A stretch of 64,000 nucleotides of DNA from Bacteroidota bacterium. GTDB lineage: Bacteria > Bacteroidota > Bacteroidia > Bacteroidales > FEN-979. Below the pieces are notes generated by a model. It ran no database searches and was not told where the DNA came from. It saw nothing but the letters and a program-made list of their open reading frames with translations. Shown here piece by piece: positions 8,380 to 16,332 of the stretch (position 1 is the first letter of the stretch; each line of letters opens with the position of its first letter). Both the position numbers and the translations under genes were made by a program. The stretch is from assembly GCA_026391735.1 (NCBI GenBank), contig JAPLDL010000018.1, positions 1 to 64,000 on the forward strand. The letters are read 5' to 3'.

Positions 8380-9195
8380 ATGTCCCATGGTATCTGCCTC
8401 CTGAGCATTGTTCCTGTAAGAACGGAACCTTCACATCAAGCTGAAATGTGCACCCAGCTGCTTTTTGGCGAATTATACACTGTTATTCAAACCGGGGATG
8501 ACTGGTTAAGAATAAGCCTGGAATACGATGGTTACGAAGGCTGGATCAGTATAAAAAGCCATGCTTCAATCACTGTAAACGACTATGATTCCTTAACCGG
8601 GACCAACGCCCGTTGCGCCCTGGACCTTGTACAACTGGTCACTAATGAAACGAAAAAGGAACAGTTCCCGATACTGTATGGAAGCTCCCTGCCTGGGATA
8701 GAAGAGTTCAGGATGGATCTTGCCGGCCAGACTTTTGTTTACGATGGCCAGGTTTCAATGGTTGCCGATTTTGAGGAAGGCGATGAAGACGGTCCCGAGG
8801 ACCTCATGGAACTCAAGCATGACCTGGTGCACGACAGCATGCAGTTTCTTGGCGCGCCATATCTTTGGGGCGGAAGATCGATTTTTGGCATTGACTGCTC
8901 CGGCTTTGTTCAGATGGCCTACAAGCTCAAGGATATCCGCCTGAAAAGAGATGCCTCCCAGCAGGCTTTACAGGGCGAAGCAGTTAACAGCCTTGATGAA
9001 GCCCAACCCGGAGACCTGGCCTTCTTTGAAAATGAAGAAGGGAAAATATGCCATGTGGGGATCCTGGCCGACCGGCAGAAAATTCTGCATTGTTCAGGCA
9101 AAGTTCGGCTTGACATCATCGATCAGCAGGGTATCTTTCACAACGACCTGCATGAATACACCCATAAGCTGAAGATGATACGACGTGTGATTTAA
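8380..9195 (+). CDS. SH3-NlpC/P60 cysteine peptidase (C40)
   Basis: A 271-residue peptidoglycan hydrolase. Residues 1-65 form a bacterial SH3-like domain (VPVRTEPSHQAEM, GELYTVIQTGDDWLRI). The NlpC/P60 domain covers about 140-265. The catalytic triad is visible as Cys173 in GIDCSGFVQMAYK, His225 in ICHVGIL and His237 in ILHCSG. Such enzymes usually cut gamma-D-Glu-meso-diaminopimelate bonds in muropeptides. There is no signal peptide, so it is probably cytosolic and may act in recycling of wall peptides. The SH3 plus NlpC layout resembles the YkfC-like enzymes of Bacteroides. Confidence 0.9.
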   Translation: MSHGICLLSIVPVRTEPSHQAEMCTQLLFGELYTVIQTGDDWLRISLEYDGYEGWISIKSHASITVNDYDSLTGTNARCALDLVQLVTNETKKEQFPILYGSSLPGIEEFRMDLAGQTFVYDGQVSMVADFEEGDEDGPEDLMELKHDLVHDSMQFLGAPYLWGGRSIFGIDCSGFVQMAYKLKDIRLKRDASQQALQGEAVNSLDEAQPGDLAFFENEEGKICHVGILADRQKILHCSGKVRLDIIDQQGIFHNDLHEYTHKLKMIRRVI

Positions 9196-9197
9196 AA

Positions 9198-9314
9198 AAT
9201 TGATGCAGGATGCAAGATATGCAGCTTCGCTGCGATAACTGGATATGCAGTTAACCAGCTATCCAGTTATCCAGTTATCCAGTTATCCAGTTAACCAGCT
9301 ATCCCGCATCAATT
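9198..9314. repeat. Octamer array (TATCCAGT/TAACCAGC) framed by inverted repeats
   Basis: Between 9252 and 9307 seven adjacent 8-base words run in exact register (TAACCAGC, four TATCCAGT, TAACCAGC, TATCCCGC). A 9-base inverted repeat, AATTGATGC at 9198-9206 and GCATCAATT at 9306-9314, frames the block, giving a 117-base unit that looks like a small non-coding element. Its right edge overlaps the stop codon of the outer-membrane protein gene. The same word family is found at 28423-28558. Confidence 0.8.
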
Positions 9315-9989
9315 AACCACTTCTCCATCTCCCTTGGCTTTCTTGGGTTTTCCCGGGAGTTCCTGATTGAATATATAAGTAAGGCGAAGGCTGATCACGT
9401 TATTGTACTGATTTCGGGTCCATGTGTCGCCCTGAATGTTTGGATCCTTAAAAGTAACTGTTCGCAGATTCATCATTGAATATTGATACCTCACATTGAT
9501 CCATAACCTGTTCCATAATCTCACCGACACCTCACCCAAAGCTGAAAGGTCATAAGGGAGAAAATTTGAATTTGGCACCATGATTGAATCAGGAAGAGTT
9601 GACTCAGATTTGTTGATAAGTTGTCCGTAGCAAATGCCAACACCGGCCGAGATGATCTTTTTATCTGTAAAATGAAACATTAAAGGAATATCAATATAAT
9701 CAAGGTTCAAACGGTAATAAGTCGAATCGGTACTGCCTTTGTGATAGCTTCCTTTCTGGGAGTAGAGTAATTCCATGCTTACCGACCAGTTCTTGTTTTT
9801 GCCGAAGGGAAGGATTGCCATTGGGCCTATATTCAGCCCGACATGCCTGAATCCATAAAACTGATCCCCGTCGACCTGTGTAAAATTTGCGCCCACGGAA
9901 ATGCCTCCGAGGAACCTTTGGGCATGAGTTGGCCTTAATACAAGAATCATCAGGATAATCAGCGCAGGTAGTAGTAATTGTTTTTTCAT
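9309..9989 (-). CDS. Outer-membrane beta-barrel protein
   Basis: A 226-residue protein with signal peptide (MKKQLLLPALIILMILVLRPTHAQ). It is followed by alternating aromatic and hydrophobic beta strands such as FLGGISVGANFTQVDGDQF, NWSVSMELLYSQKGS and YRLNLDYIDIPLMFHF. These are the signature of the Bacteroidota outer-membrane barrel family (PF13568-like, PorT-type). The last strand (NVISLRLTYIFN) is followed by a short charged tail, GKPKKAKGDGEVVN, whose final codons lie in the edge of the octamer-repeat element. Cargo or partner is not known. A TACCTTTG box at 10018-10025 precedes it. Confidence 0.8.
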   Translation of the reverse strand: MKKQLLLPALIILMILVLRPTHAQRFLGGISVGANFTQVDGDQFYGFRHVGLNIGPMAILPFGKNKNWSVSMELLYSQKGSYHKGSTDSTYYRLNLDYIDIPLMFHFTDKKIISAGVGICYGQLINKSESTLPDSIMVPNSNFLPYDLSALGEVSVRLWNRLWINVRYQYSMMNLRTVTFKDPNIQGDTWTRNQYNNVISLRLTYIFNQELPGKPKKAKGDGEVVN

Positions 9990-10017
9990 CGGGTGGCGGA
10001 AGTGATCATACAGTGAG

Positions 10018-10025
10018 CAAAGGTA
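10018..10025 (-). promoter_or_regulatory. -7 promoter box for the outer-membrane protein gene
   Basis: The minus strand reads TACCTTTG, 28 bases upstream of the ATG at 9989. Confidence 0.5.
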
Positions 10026-10040
10026 AAGAAATTAAAACGC

Positions 10041-12191
10041 TCAGTTTTTCGATTTATTTTGGGTCTTCATCGATAGCTGTATGCGTTTCCTGGGGATATC
10101 CACATCCACCACATCGACCATCACCTTCTGGTTAAGTTTAACAACCTCATTCGGATCCCTCACAAAGCGGTCGGCTAGCATGCTCACATGTACCAGTCCG
10201 TCCTGGTGAACCCCGATGTCAACAAAAGCTCCGAAATTGGTAATGTTTGTTACGATCCCTGGCAATTTCATACCCGGTCTTAGATCGTTGATCGAATGGA
10301 CTTCCTTCGAGAATTCAAACAATTCGAATTTCTGGCGGGGATCCCGGCCGGGTTTTGCCAGTTCCTGCATAATATCCTGCAAGGTGGGCAAGCCGGTCTT
10401 TTCATCAACGAAGGCATCAAGCTTTATTTTTGACCTGTATCCTGCATCCTGTATCAGATCCTTCACCGAACAGTTCATGCTTCCTGCCATCTTATCCACC
10501 ACATGGTAGCTTTCGGGGTGAACTGCGCTGGAATCAAGAGGGTTTTCAGCATCCCTTATCCGGAGGAATCCTGCTGACTGTTCAAAGGCTTTTTCCCCAA
10601 AACGTGTGACTTTCCTGAACTCCTTTCTTGAACGGAAAGGTCCTTTTTCGTTGCGGTAGGTGATGATGTTCTTTGCAAGCCCCTGCCCCACCCCCGAAAC
10701 ATAAGTGAGAAGCTCCTCGCTCGCTGTGTTGACTTCAACCCCGACCATGTTCACGCAGCTGACCACTGTATCTTCAAGGCTTTTCTGCAGGGCCGGCTGG
10801 TCCACATCATGCTGATATTGCCCCACCCCGATGGATTTAGGGTCGATCTTGACAAGCTCGGCAAGGGGATCCATCAGGCGGCGCCCTATCGAAACAGCCC
10901 CCCTCACGGTCACATCGTAATCGGGGAATTCCTTTCGGGCAATTGCTGATGCGGAATATACCGAAGCCCCGCTCTCGTTCACGACCAGCGCCAGGATTTC
11001 CTTATCAAACGGGATGGCTTTGATCAGTCTTTCCGTTTCACGTCCTGCCGTACCGTTACCTATAGCGATAGCTTCTATTTTATATGCGTTGACAAGGCTT
11101 TTAATTTTATGGATGGCATCCTTGACTTCATTCTGGGGCGGATGAGGATATATTGTCTCATTATGCAACAGCTCCCCCTGACGGCCGAGGCAAACAAGTT
11201 TACATCCCGTTCTGAACCCGGGGTCCAGAGCCAGAACGTTCTTTTGTCCAAGGGGAGGTGCAAGTAAAAGTTGGCGAAGGTTCTCGGTAAATACCCTGAT
11301 AGCCTCAAAATCGCTTTTCTCTTTTGCCCATCCCCTGGCTTCGGTCTCCATTGAAGGCAGCAGCAATCTTTTGCAACTATCCTTTATAGCCTCCCGGACA
11401 AGTTCAGAGGAAGCATTTTCTGATTTAATGAAGATCCTGTCCATGATCTCCTCAGCCTTATCTTCAGGGACCTCTACCGAAAGCCTGAGAAATCCTTCGT
11501 GTTCGCCCCTGAGCATTGCCAGCACTCTGTGTGACGGAGCTTTAGACAGAAGCTCATGATAATCGTAGTAAATTTTATAATTTGCACCTTCTTCTTCCTT
11601 CCCTTTGATCACTTTGGAGATGATCATGGCTTCCTTCTCAAAAAGCTGGCGGATGCGTTTGCGGCCATAAGCGTGTTCATTTACCCATTCGGCAATAATA
11701 TCTTCAGCTCCGCGGATGGCATCCTCCACAGAATTAACGCCTTTTTCCTCGTCAATAAACCGTTTAGCCTCTCCTCCAGGGTTATCTGATCTCTGTGAAA
11801 CGATGATCTTTGCAAGAGGCTCCAATCCTTTATCCCTGGCAATGCTTGCCCTTGTTTTGCGTTTAGGTTTGAAAGGCAGATAGATGTCCTCAAGTTCGGC
11901 CATCGTTGTGGCTTTCAAAACCGCTTCCTCAAGATCAGGGGTCAGCTTTTCCTGCTCTTTGAGGCTTCTCAGCACAGCTTCGCGCCTGGCATCAAGATCT
12001 TTTAACTGGATAAGCCTGTCCCTGACCTTGCCGATCAATACCTCATCCATGCTGCCAGTCATCTCTTTGCGGTATCTTGCGATGAAGGGTATTGTAGCCC
12101 CGGTTTCCAGCAAAGTCAGAGTATTGAAAACGAAGGCTTTATTAACGCCCAGTTCCGACGAAATTATCGCGGTATATTTTTCAAGGTCCAT
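10041..12191 (-). CDS. tex: Tex-family RNA-binding transcription accessory protein
   Basis: A 716-residue Tex protein, close to the usual length. The order of parts is as in the family: N-terminal helical region (TLLETGATIPFIARYRKEMTG), YqgF/RNase H-like core (VLALDPGFRTGCK, AIGNGTAGRETE), helix-hairpin-helix segment (LLTYVSGVGQGLAKNII), and a C-terminal S1 RNA-binding domain (PGIVTNITNFGAFVDIGVH) ending in PRKRIQLSMK. Tex binds nucleic acids and affects transcription and stress responses. I start at the Met of MDLEKYT (12191), because the 3-residue longer form adds nothing conserved. The LutA-like gene lies about 40 bases upstream on the same strand. Confidence 0.93.
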   Translation of the reverse strand: MDLEKYTAIISSELGVNKAFVFNTLTLLETGATIPFIARYRKEMTGSMDEVLIGKVRDRLIQLKDLDARREAVLRSLKEQEKLTPDLEEAVLKATTMAELEDIYLPFKPKRKTRASIARDKGLEPLAKIIVSQRSDNPGGEAKRFIDEEKGVNSVEDAIRGAEDIIAEWVNEHAYGRKRIRQLFEKEAMIISKVIKGKEEEGANYKIYYDYHELLSKAPSHRVLAMLRGEHEGFLRLSVEVPEDKAEEIMDRIFIKSENASSELVREAIKDSCKRLLLPSMETEARGWAKEKSDFEAIRVFTENLRQLLLAPPLGQKNVLALDPGFRTGCKLVCLGRQGELLHNETIYPHPPQNEVKDAIHKIKSLVNAYKIEAIAIGNGTAGRETERLIKAIPFDKEILALVVNESGASVYSASAIARKEFPDYDVTVRGAVSIGRRLMDPLAELVKIDPKSIGVGQYQHDVDQPALQKSLEDTVVSCVNMVGVEVNTASEELLTYVSGVGQGLAKNIITYRNEKGPFRSRKEFRKVTRFGEKAFEQSAGFLRIRDAENPLDSSAVHPESYHVVDKMAGSMNCSVKDLIQDAGYRSKIKLDAFVDEKTGLPTLQDIMQELAKPGRDPRQKFELFEFSKEVHSINDLRPGMKLPGIVTNITNFGAFVDIGVHQDGLVHVSMLADRFVRDPNEVVKLNQKVMVDVVDVDIPRKRIQLSMKTQNKSKN

Positions 12192-12230
12192 GAAAATCAA
12201 ATGCTGCTATTAGTTGTTTTATACTGAATA

Positions 12231-12950
12231 TCACCAGCCTGAAGCAAGAACATCGGCGATATGGATGGTTTTAATGGGGAGGTTATGTTTATCAATGTAT
12301 GCCTGCTGGTGCATCAGGCAGGATGAATCTGTTGAGACAATATATTCCGCCCCGGTTTCCAGCGCGTTGTTGATCTTCTGTTCGGCCATGGCCGTGGAGA
12401 TAGGTTCGAACTTGGCCGAAAAGGTCCCGCCGAAACCGCAGCAAACATCATTGTCCTTCATCTCACGGAGTTCAAGGCCTTTCACATTTGCAAGAAGCTT
12501 TCGCGGCTCGTCCTTTAAACCATACTCCCGCAGTGCTGCACAGGAATCATGATAAGTGACTGAATGGTTGAAGGTAGCCCCCACATCTTCCACATTCAAA
12601 ACATTAACAAGAAAATCGGTGATCTCGTATATGTTTTTCTTGACCTGTTTGTATTCGTAATGAAGTCCCGTATTGTGAAAAAGCCAGGGATAATAATTGC
12701 GGATAAAACCGATACAGGAAGCAGAAGCCCCCACAATTGAACGGTCATTAGGGAAATCCTTCATGAATTTCTCGCCTAACTTTTTAGTGTCGTCCCAGGC
12801 TCCGCTATTGAAAGTCATTTGTCCGCAACAGGTCTGGTTTGGGTTATAAAACACATCAACCCCGAGCTTTTCAAGGATTTTCACCATGTTCATGCCCGTC
12901 TCCGGGTAAACCTGGTCAATGAAGCAGGGAATAAAAATGTCGACTAGCAT
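12231..12950 (-). CDS. LutA/YkgE-type cysteine-rich (Fe-S) oxidoreductase subunit
   Basis: A 239-residue protein with two CCG domains: MLVDIFIPCFIDQVYP with NQTCCGQ, and YHDSCAALREYG with DVCCGFGGTFSAKF. This is the composition of LutA (YvfV/YkgE), one of three proteins used for L-lactate oxidation, and of related subunits of glycolate oxidase and heterodisulfide reductase. LutB and LutC are not beside it, so the lactate role is only a guess. The cysteine motifs probably hold an iron-sulfur cluster. A TATTTTTG box lies at 12967-12974. The shorter start by two residues (MLVDIF) fits the family. Confidence 0.85.
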   Translation of the reverse strand: MLVDIFIPCFIDQVYPETGMNMVKILEKLGVDVFYNPNQTCCGQMTFNSGAWDDTKKLGEKFMKDFPNDRSIVGASASCIGFIRNYYPWLFHNTGLHYEYKQVKKNIYEITDFLVNVLNVEDVGATFNHSVTYHDSCAALREYGLKDEPRKLLANVKGLELREMKDNDVCCGFGGTFSAKFEPISTAMAEQKINNALETGAEYIVSTDSSCLMHQQAYIDKHNLPIKTIHIADVLASGW

Positions 12951-12966
12951 GATCAAAACTGAAAGC

Positions 12967-12974
12967 CAAAAATA
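12967..12974 (-). promoter_or_regulatory. -7 promoter box for the LutA-like gene
   Basis: TATTTTTG on the minus strand, 16 bases upstream of the start at 12950. Confidence 0.4.
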
Positions 12975-12978
12975 AACA

Positions 12979-13020
12979 TTTCCCGACTTGAATCACACAG
13001 GATGTGAAAAATTCGGGAAA
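12979..13020 (-). terminator. Possible terminator after the lipoprotein gene
   Basis: An inverted repeat TTTCCCGA (12979-12986) and TCGGGAAA (13013-13020) could form an 8-base-pair stem. On the minus strand it follows the stop of the lipoprotein gene by about 20 bases and is itself followed by a T-rich run. The loop is long, so this is a weak call. Confidence 0.3.
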
Positions 13021-13038
13021 ACAAGATCCGGGCTGGTA

Positions 13039-13794
13039 TCAATGGCATTCGTAGGTCAGCTTGATTTCATAGGGTACCGAACTGTGGATCAGCAATGGGT
13101 AATCCGAAGTATTATACTTGATTATTGTATCAGGGGCTTGCTGAATATTGTTAATTGTGGTATTTAGCAAATTGTTTTTATTCCAGCTCAGGTAGTAAAC
13201 AAGTGGCTCGCCGGTTACAGCGTAGGAATTCTTCCCGTTATCATAAGAAAACTCATAATGATCATGTGAAATCTGAGCAGGATCCAGCCACCAATAGTAG
13301 TCCTTTGTCTTAATATTCTGATTCTCATAGGTGTAAACAATTGAATCTTCAGGATTAACACCTTTTAACAATTTTGGGAATATAGCTTTGTCTGTTTCAA
13401 GTATCACCTGGTTTTGGGAATTATAGCTTAACGATGTTCTGCGGATCTGCAAGCCCCCAAAGGGATATGTATGGCGTTCATATGAGATGATCCGGCCGTA
13501 TGAATCATAAACAAAGAATGTTGAATCAGCGGTGGACCGGTAAAAAAATGCCAGCTTGTTATTCTGGTAAACATAATGGGACGAAAGGAAGGCCGGCCCC
13601 TGTTCAAACAAATCCCATTTGAGGACCAGTTGCCCATTGGCATTATAATGATACATCCTTATCGAATCTGTATTGTAGTACACACTAAGCAACTTGCAGA
13701 ATGAAAGCTCAGGTGTATTGTCTTCCTGAGACTTTTTGCAGGAAAAAGTAAAAAGTACCAGTGTGGCTAAAAGCAGCGGTGTGAACCATTTCAT
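13039..13794 (-). CDS. Lipoprotein with YD/RHS-like repeats, function unknown
   Basis: A 251-residue protein with a lipoprotein signal ending in LVLFTFSC (Cys19), followed by KKSQEDN. The body is built from short beta segments of the type YHYNANGQLVLKWD, FVYDSYGRIISYERH, LSYNSQNQVILETD and YTYENQNIKTKDYYW. These resemble the YD/RHS-like or DUF4595-type repeats of many Bacteroidota lipoproteins. No catalytic motif is visible. It is probably a surface or periplasmic lipoprotein; neighbours give no hint of its job. Confidence 0.7.
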   Translation of the reverse strand: MKWFTPLLLATLVLFTFSCKKSQEDNTPELSFCKLLSVYYNTDSIRMYHYNANGQLVLKWDLFEQGPAFLSSHYVYQNNKLAFFYRSTADSTFFVYDSYGRIISYERHTYPFGGLQIRRTSLSYNSQNQVILETDKAIFPKLLKGVNPEDSIVYTYENQNIKTKDYYWWLDPAQISHDHYEFSYDNGKNSYAVTGEPLVYYLSWNKNNLLNTTINNIQQAPDTIIKYNTSDYPLLIHSSVPYEIKLTYECH

Positions 13795-13842
13795 ACGGTT
13801 AATTTTTGTGAAACACTTCGCTTAAATAAATTTTGCCAGTCA

Positions 13843-15165
13843 TCACTTTATCTGAAACCCCGCAATCTCCAATTCATCCCAGAACCCCGGGTACGACTTT
13901 GAAACAACATCCGGATCGGCAATACGGATGCTCCCTGTTTTCAATGCAAGCATGGCAAATGTCATAGCTATTCGGTGGTCACGGTATGTATCAATGATCA
14001 CCTCGGGTTTAGCGAACAGTTTTGACGGCAATATCTCTATTACAGGGAAATCTCCCGTTGTAACAGTTAGTTTACATCCAAGCTTTAGAAGCTCCGTAGT
14101 AAGAGAACGCACCCTGTCGGATTCCTTGATAACCAGGCTTTTCAATCCTTCAAATCTGCCTCTGATCCCCAGGGCCGCACAAGCAGCTATCATAGGAAGA
14201 GCCAGGTCGGGATGGCGAGTGAAATCATAAAAGAAACCTTCGAGGCGGGAGGGATGCCTGGAGAGGTGAAGCGCGGATGGAGACTCGGGAACCGGGAATC
14301 GGGAACCGGGAACCGGGACTTTCGACTTCCGACTCCCGGCTTTTTCTTTGCGAAATTCCGAAACAACCCCGAAAACCGAAAAGGCAGATGCCACGACAGA
14401 ATCGCCCTGCAGGCTTTTTTCTTCAAGCCCGGGCAGATGCAGATCTGTTTTATCGGAAAGGGCTGCAGCCTGGTACCAGAATGAAGCAGCAGACCAGTCT
14501 GACTCTACGGTGAATTCACTCGCGGAATATACACCGGGTTCAACGCTGATCTTATGTTTCCACTTCCTGGCCTTTATCCCGCATTCCTTCATCAGCGCAA
14601 CAGTCATGTCTATATAGGGTTCTGAGACCACATCCCCCCTGAGATTCAGGGTAAGCCCTTCTGAAAGGTAAGGGCCTATCATCAGCAGGGCGCTCACAAA
14701 CTGGCTGCTGACCCCGGCATTGACGTTCAACGTATCCGATTTAAGGTTACGTCCTTTGATTAGAAGGGGCGGGAACCCTACATTCCCAAGGTATTCAATT
14801 GAAGCTCCCAGTAGTTTCAGGTCCTCAACAAGCTCTCCTACAGGTCTCTGCCTCATACGGTCGGTTCCGGTGAGGACCCAGCGTCCCGGCTTTACAGCAA
14901 GAAGTGCGGTAAGGAACCTCAGGTCGGTGCCGGCATCCGAGCAGTCCAGCTCTACTGCATCCTGTTTGCCTGAAGAGGCATGGATCTTATTCAGCAGTTT
15001 TTGAAGTATCAGGGTATCGGTAGACTTTGAGAGGTTGATTATTTCGAATTTCGCACCCGACAAGGCCTGCATGATGAGCATGCGGTTGCTGATGCTTTTT
15101 GAGGAAGGGAGCTGGATTGTTCCTTTCAGAAGTTTCTCGGGTCTTACTATTTTAATGCTTTTCAT
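13843..15165 (-). CDS. aroA: EPSP synthase with an in-frame repeat insertion
   Basis: AroA joins shikimate-3-phosphate and phosphoenolpyruvate in the shikimate pathway. The start at the Met of MKSIKIVRPE (15165) gives 440 residues. Family landmarks are LPSSKSISNR, the segment CSDAGTDLRFLTALLA, GTDRMRQRPVG, ESDWSAASFWYQA, KESDRVRSL and YRDHRIAMTFAM. Between about residues 273 and 311, where most AroA proteins pass straight to the DxxxHPD segment, there is an extra low-complexity stretch containing PVPGSRFPVPESPS. It is encoded by a tandem heptamer array (14286-14320). The frame is kept on both sides. aroB ends 28 bases upstream on the same strand. Confidence 0.93.
   Translation of the reverse strand: MKSIKIVRPEKLLKGTIQLPSSKSISNRMLIMQALSGAKFEIINLSKSTDTLILQKLLNKIHASSGKQDAVELDCSDAGTDLRFLTALLAVKPGRWVLTGTDRMRQRPVGELVEDLKLLGASIEYLGNVGFPPLLIKGRNLKSDTLNVNAGVSSQFVSALLMIGPYLSEGLTLNLRGDVVSEPYIDMTVALMKECGIKARKWKHKISVEPGVYSASEFTVESDWSAASFWYQAAALSDKTDLHLPGLEEKSLQGDSVVASAFSVFGVVSEFRKEKAGSRKSKVPVPGSRFPVPESPSALHLSRHPSRLEGFFYDFTRHPDLALPMIAACAALGIRGRFEGLKSLVIKESDRVRSLTTELLKLGCKLTVTTGDFPVIEILPSKLFAKPEVIIDTYRDHRIAMTFAMLALKTGSIRIADPDVVSKSYPGFWDELEIAGFQIK
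14286..14320. repeat. Heptamer array inside aroA
   Basis: Five 7-base words in exact register on the plus strand (CGGGAAC, CGGGAAT, CGGGAAC, CGGGAAC, CGGGACT). They are followed by related GACTTCC/GACTCCC words up to about 14340. Read on the minus strand in the aroA frame they give a 7-residue repeat of the type PVPGSRF. Confidence 0.85.
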
Positions 15166-15192
15166 AATCCTTCTCAGGTACAATAACTGCCC

Positions 15193-16320
15193 CTATTCAA
15201 AAATTTTATCCAGGGCGGCTGCCGTTTCATCCCTTCCTGCCAGCCTGTTTATCCGAGGTTTGCCTGCCGACTGTAGCAAAGTATATTTTACCTGTCCTTC
15301 ACTGTTCTTTTTATCATACAACAAAAGATTATAAATGCTGTCGTATGAGGGAGGGGTTTTTCTTACCAGGTCAGCAAGCGTATCAACCTGCAGCTTATAT
15401 CCTGCTTTCAGGAAGGAAATGATCTCCATTGCCTCCGCATTGCTTAAGCCCGCCTTCAGATACGAAAGCCAGGTTTCGGCTATCATTCCCAATGCGACTG
15501 CATCTCCGTGCAACAGACCTTGTTCATCCCTTGAGAGAACAAACGATTCGAGGGCATGGCCGATGGTATGTCCGAAGTTCAGTATTTTCCTGAGTTTCTG
15601 CTCCTTGAAATCCTGGCGGGTAATACGGTTTTTAAATGCCATGGTTTTCATGATCAGATCCTGCCAGGGTTTTTCCATGATGTCGAGGTCCAGTATGTTT
15701 TCGGCTCCCTGACTGAGAAGTTTGCGCCATAAAACAGGGTCCCCTATGAGGGCCGACTTTACAATCTCGGCAAACCCCGAGCGAATATGGTGTGCAGGAA
15801 GAGTCTTAAGAAACCGGGGGTCAACGAAGACAGCCAGGGGAGAATAGAAAAAGCCGAGCTGGTTTTTGAGTTCACCCATGTTCACCCCCGTCTTTCCGCC
15901 AATAGCAGCATCCACCATTCCCGTGAGGCTTGTAGGAATATTTACATAAGGGATCCCTCTTTTGAGCCCGGCAGCAATAAACCCTCCAAGGTCTGAAACC
16001 ACCCCTCCTCCCAGGTTGACCAGGATGCTACGGCGGTCGGCACCGGCAGCCAGGAGTTCAATCCATATTTTTTCGGCTGCCGACAGGGATTTGGAAGCCT
16101 CGCCTCCTTCAATCTCAAATACCGATGCCGCATCAAGTTCAGGACATGCTTCAACAAGAAGCTTTAGGCAGTGCTTTCCCGTATTGGCGTCGACGAGAAT
16201 AAAAACCCTGCTTTTCCTGTATTCCTGCGAAAGAAGAAGCTTCCTGAAACCCGGTAAGGCATTTGAACCGCAATGGATGCGGGTTCCCGACACAGTGGCC
16301 ACCCTGGCTGAGAGGATCAT
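15193..16320 (-). CDS. aroB: 3-dehydroquinate synthase
   Basis: AroB cyclises DAHP to 3-dehydroquinate using NAD and a divalent metal. The 375 residues contain the NAD-binding LVNLGGGVVSDLGGF, then the family segment IPTSLTGMVDAAIGGKTGVN, RSGFAEIVKSALIGD, and the metal-binding NFGHTIGHALES. It is 12 bases downstream of the alanine dehydrogenase gene and 28 bases upstream of aroA, so the three minus-strand genes may share a transcript. Two adjacent shikimate-pathway steps but no further aro genes are present. Confidence 0.94.
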   Translation of the reverse strand: MILSARVATVSGTRIHCGSNALPGFRKLLLSQEYRKSRVFILVDANTGKHCLKLLVEACPELDAASVFEIEGGEASKSLSAAEKIWIELLAAGADRRSILVNLGGGVVSDLGGFIAAGLKRGIPYVNIPTSLTGMVDAAIGGKTGVNMGELKNQLGFFYSPLAVFVDPRFLKTLPAHHIRSGFAEIVKSALIGDPVLWRKLLSQGAENILDLDIMEKPWQDLIMKTMAFKNRITRQDFKEQKLRKILNFGHTIGHALESFVLSRDEQGLLHGDAVALGMIAETWLSYLKAGLSNAEAMEIISFLKAGYKLQVDTLADLVRKTPPSYDSIYNLLLYDKKNSEGQVKYTLLQSAGKPRINRLAGRDETAAALDKIFE

Positions 16321-16332
16321 ATCAACGGGGTT

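Noticed and set aside
12231-12950. Complete LutABC lactate-utilisation operon
   Set aside because: Only the LutA-like gene is present; no LutB or LutC homologue lies near.
13843-15165. Frameshifted or broken aroA
   Set aside because: The unusual middle section stays in frame and all catalytic motifs are present on both sides, so it is an insertion rather than a break.
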